Shown here piece by piece: positions 63,032-64,000 of a DNA stretch of 64,000 nt. How positions within the stretch are numbered: position 1 is the first letter of the stretch; the number at the start of each line of letters is the position of its first letter. The notes beneath the pieces were generated by a model that saw only the letters and a list, made by a program, of their open reading frames with translations, made no database searches and had not been told where the DNA came from. The position numbers were made by a program, and so were the translations under genes. This DNA is from Streptomyces longhuiensis. GTDB taxonomy: Bacteria; Actinomycetota; Actinomycetes; Streptomycetales; Streptomycetaceae. Location: the NCBI RefSeq assembly GCF_020616555.1, contig NZ_CP085173.1, positions 2,356,001 through 2,420,000 on the forward strand, read 5' to 3'.

Positions 63032-64000
63032 TCAGCCTCCGGACAGCACCCGGACCAGATCTTCGGCCGTGCGGCACCGGTCGAGCAGCTCCTTCACGTG
63101 ATTACGCGTTCCGCGAAGGGGTTCGAGGGTTGGGACCCGCTGCAGAGAGTCACGGCCGGGCAGATCGAAGATCACCGAGTCCCAGGAGGCCGCGGCGACG
63201 TCGTCCGCGTACTGCTCCAGGCAGCGCCCGCGGAAATACGCCCTGGTGTCCTCCGGAGGCTTCGTACGGGCCCTCTCGACCTCCGACTCGTCCAGGAGCC
63301 GCTTCATCCTGCCGCGGGCCACGAGACGGTTGTACAGGCCCTTCTCGGCCCTCACGTCGGCGTACTGGAGGTCGACGAGGTGGAGCCGCGCGGCGTCCCA
63401 GTCGAGGTTGTCGCGGCGGCGGTAGCCCTCCATGAGCTGCCGCTTCGCGACCCAGTCGAGCTCTCCGGCCAGGCTCATCGGATCGCTCTCCAGGCGGCCG
63501 AGCACGTCCTCCCAGCGGGTCAGGACGTCCTTGGTCTGCTCGTCGGCGTCCGCCCCGTAGCGCTCCTCGACGTACTTCCTGGCGAGCTCGAAGTACTCCA
63601 TCTGGAGCTGCACCGCGGTGAGCGTGCGGCCGCTGCGGAGTGTGACCAGATGTTGCAGGCCGGGATCGTGGGAGACCTGGTGGAGGGTGCGCACGGGCTG
63701 GTCGACGGCCAGGTCGACAGCGATGAAGCCGTCCTCGATCATGGAAAGGACCAGGGCCGTCGTGCCCAGCTTGAGATAGGTCGAGATCTCGGAGAGATTC
63801 GCGTCGCCGATGATCACGTGCAGGCGGCGGTACTTCTCCGCGTCCGCGTGCGGCTCGTCCCTGGTGTTGATGATGGGGCGCTTGAGGGTCGTCTCCAGGC
63901 CGACCTCGACCTCGAAGTAGTCCGCGCGCTGGCTGAGCTGGAAGCCGTGCTCATGGCCGTCCTGGCCGATGCCGACGCGGCCGGCTCCGGTGACGACCTG
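63032..64000 (-). CDS. dop: Depupylase/deamidase Dop, partial
   Basis: Dop removes Pup from substrates. The visible 322 residues are the C-terminal part of the PafA/Dop ligase-like fold; the start is beyond the right edge. The frame is open to base 64000 and includes the expected upstream [33 protein letters not shown]. The rest resembles Dop: a region about [15 protein letters not shown] and the C-terminal domain with [27 protein letters not shown]. Though Pup already ends in Glu, dop is retained, consistent with a main role in depupylation. Runs leftward toward pup. Confidence 0.97.
   Translation of the reverse strand, partial: QVVTGAGRVGIGQDGHEHGFQLSQRADYFEVEVGLETTLKRPIINTRDEPHADAEKYRRLHVIIGDANLSEISTYLKLGTTALVLSMIEDGFIAVDLAVDQPVRTLHQVSHDPGLQHLVTLRSGRTLTAVQLQMEYFELARKYVEERYGADADEQTKDVLTRWEDVLGRLESDPMSLAGELDWVAKRQLMEGYRRRDNLDWDAARLHLVDLQYADVRAEKGLYNRLVARGRMKRLLDESEVERARTKPPEDTRAYFRGRCLEQYADDVAAASWDSVIFDLPGRDSLQRVPTLEPLRGTRNHVKELLDRCRTAEDLVRVLSGG

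Overview
The window is a high-GC actinobacterial chromosome segment. The codon use (G or C at most third positions), the gene families and the gene order identify it as Streptomyces. From memory, the order matches the S. coelicolor region around SCO1590-SCO1648 (pheST, infC-rpmI-rplT, glnA4, a conservon, tatAC, pafBC, proteasome/pup). It is ordinary core chromosome: I see no insertion sequence, prophage, integrase, tRNA, rRNA or CRISPR array.

Layout. 0.1-5 kb: 3-hydroxyacyl-CoA dehydrogenase, a small membrane protein, a Nudix hydrolase, an HTH/TPR regulator and a membrane-tethered SpoIIE-type phosphatase. 5-12.9 kb: a leftward translation block, infC-rpmI-rplT then rRNA methyltransferase, orphan histidine kinase, pheS and pheT. 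infC has a leader of about 300 nt with an intrinsic-terminator-like hairpin and appears to start at AUC. 12.9-21.2 kb: DUF1844, SseB-like, beta-lactamase-fold lipoprotein, a mycosin-like protease paired with a proline-rich membrane protein but without ESX genes, a PLP enzyme, a DUF2510 protein and a secreted HAD phosphatase.

21.3-27.9 kb: an ethanolamine module of SDR, aldehyde dehydrogenase, glutamine-synthetase-like GlnA4, GntR regulator, ethanolamine permease and gamma-glutamyl hydrolase. Together they could import ethanolamine, gamma-glutamylate it, oxidise it twice and release glutamate and glycine. 27.9-35.2 kb: LysR with a TDT exporter, a cupin regulator with a BtuF-like protein lacking a signal peptide, and a betaine-type ABC transporter whose permease carries two fused binding domains. 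35.4-42 kb: 5'-3' exonuclease, siderophore-interacting protein behind an iron box, drug-type ABC exporter with a PadR regulator, GNAT acetyltransferase and pseudouridine synthase. 42-46.6 kb: a complete conservon (sensor kinase, roadblock, DUF742, GTPase, P450); the P450 lacks the ExxR motif.

47.2-64 kb: DNA-damage, Tat and pupylation region. A HelY-like helicase lies behind a sequence that fits the PafBC-dependent RecA-NDp promoter consensus exactly. It is followed by a diacylglycerol-kinase-like gene, tatC, tatA, two small proteins, pafC, pafB, two FKBP isomerases, pafA, an MFS transporter, a LacI regulator, prcA, prcB, a decayed endonuclease VII gene, pup (encoding a ready-made GGE end) and dop, which runs off the window. 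Strong inverted-repeat terminators separate the units.

Starts were chosen by reading ribosome-binding sites and family N-termini. Family assignments rest on visible motifs and recall, not on a database search.
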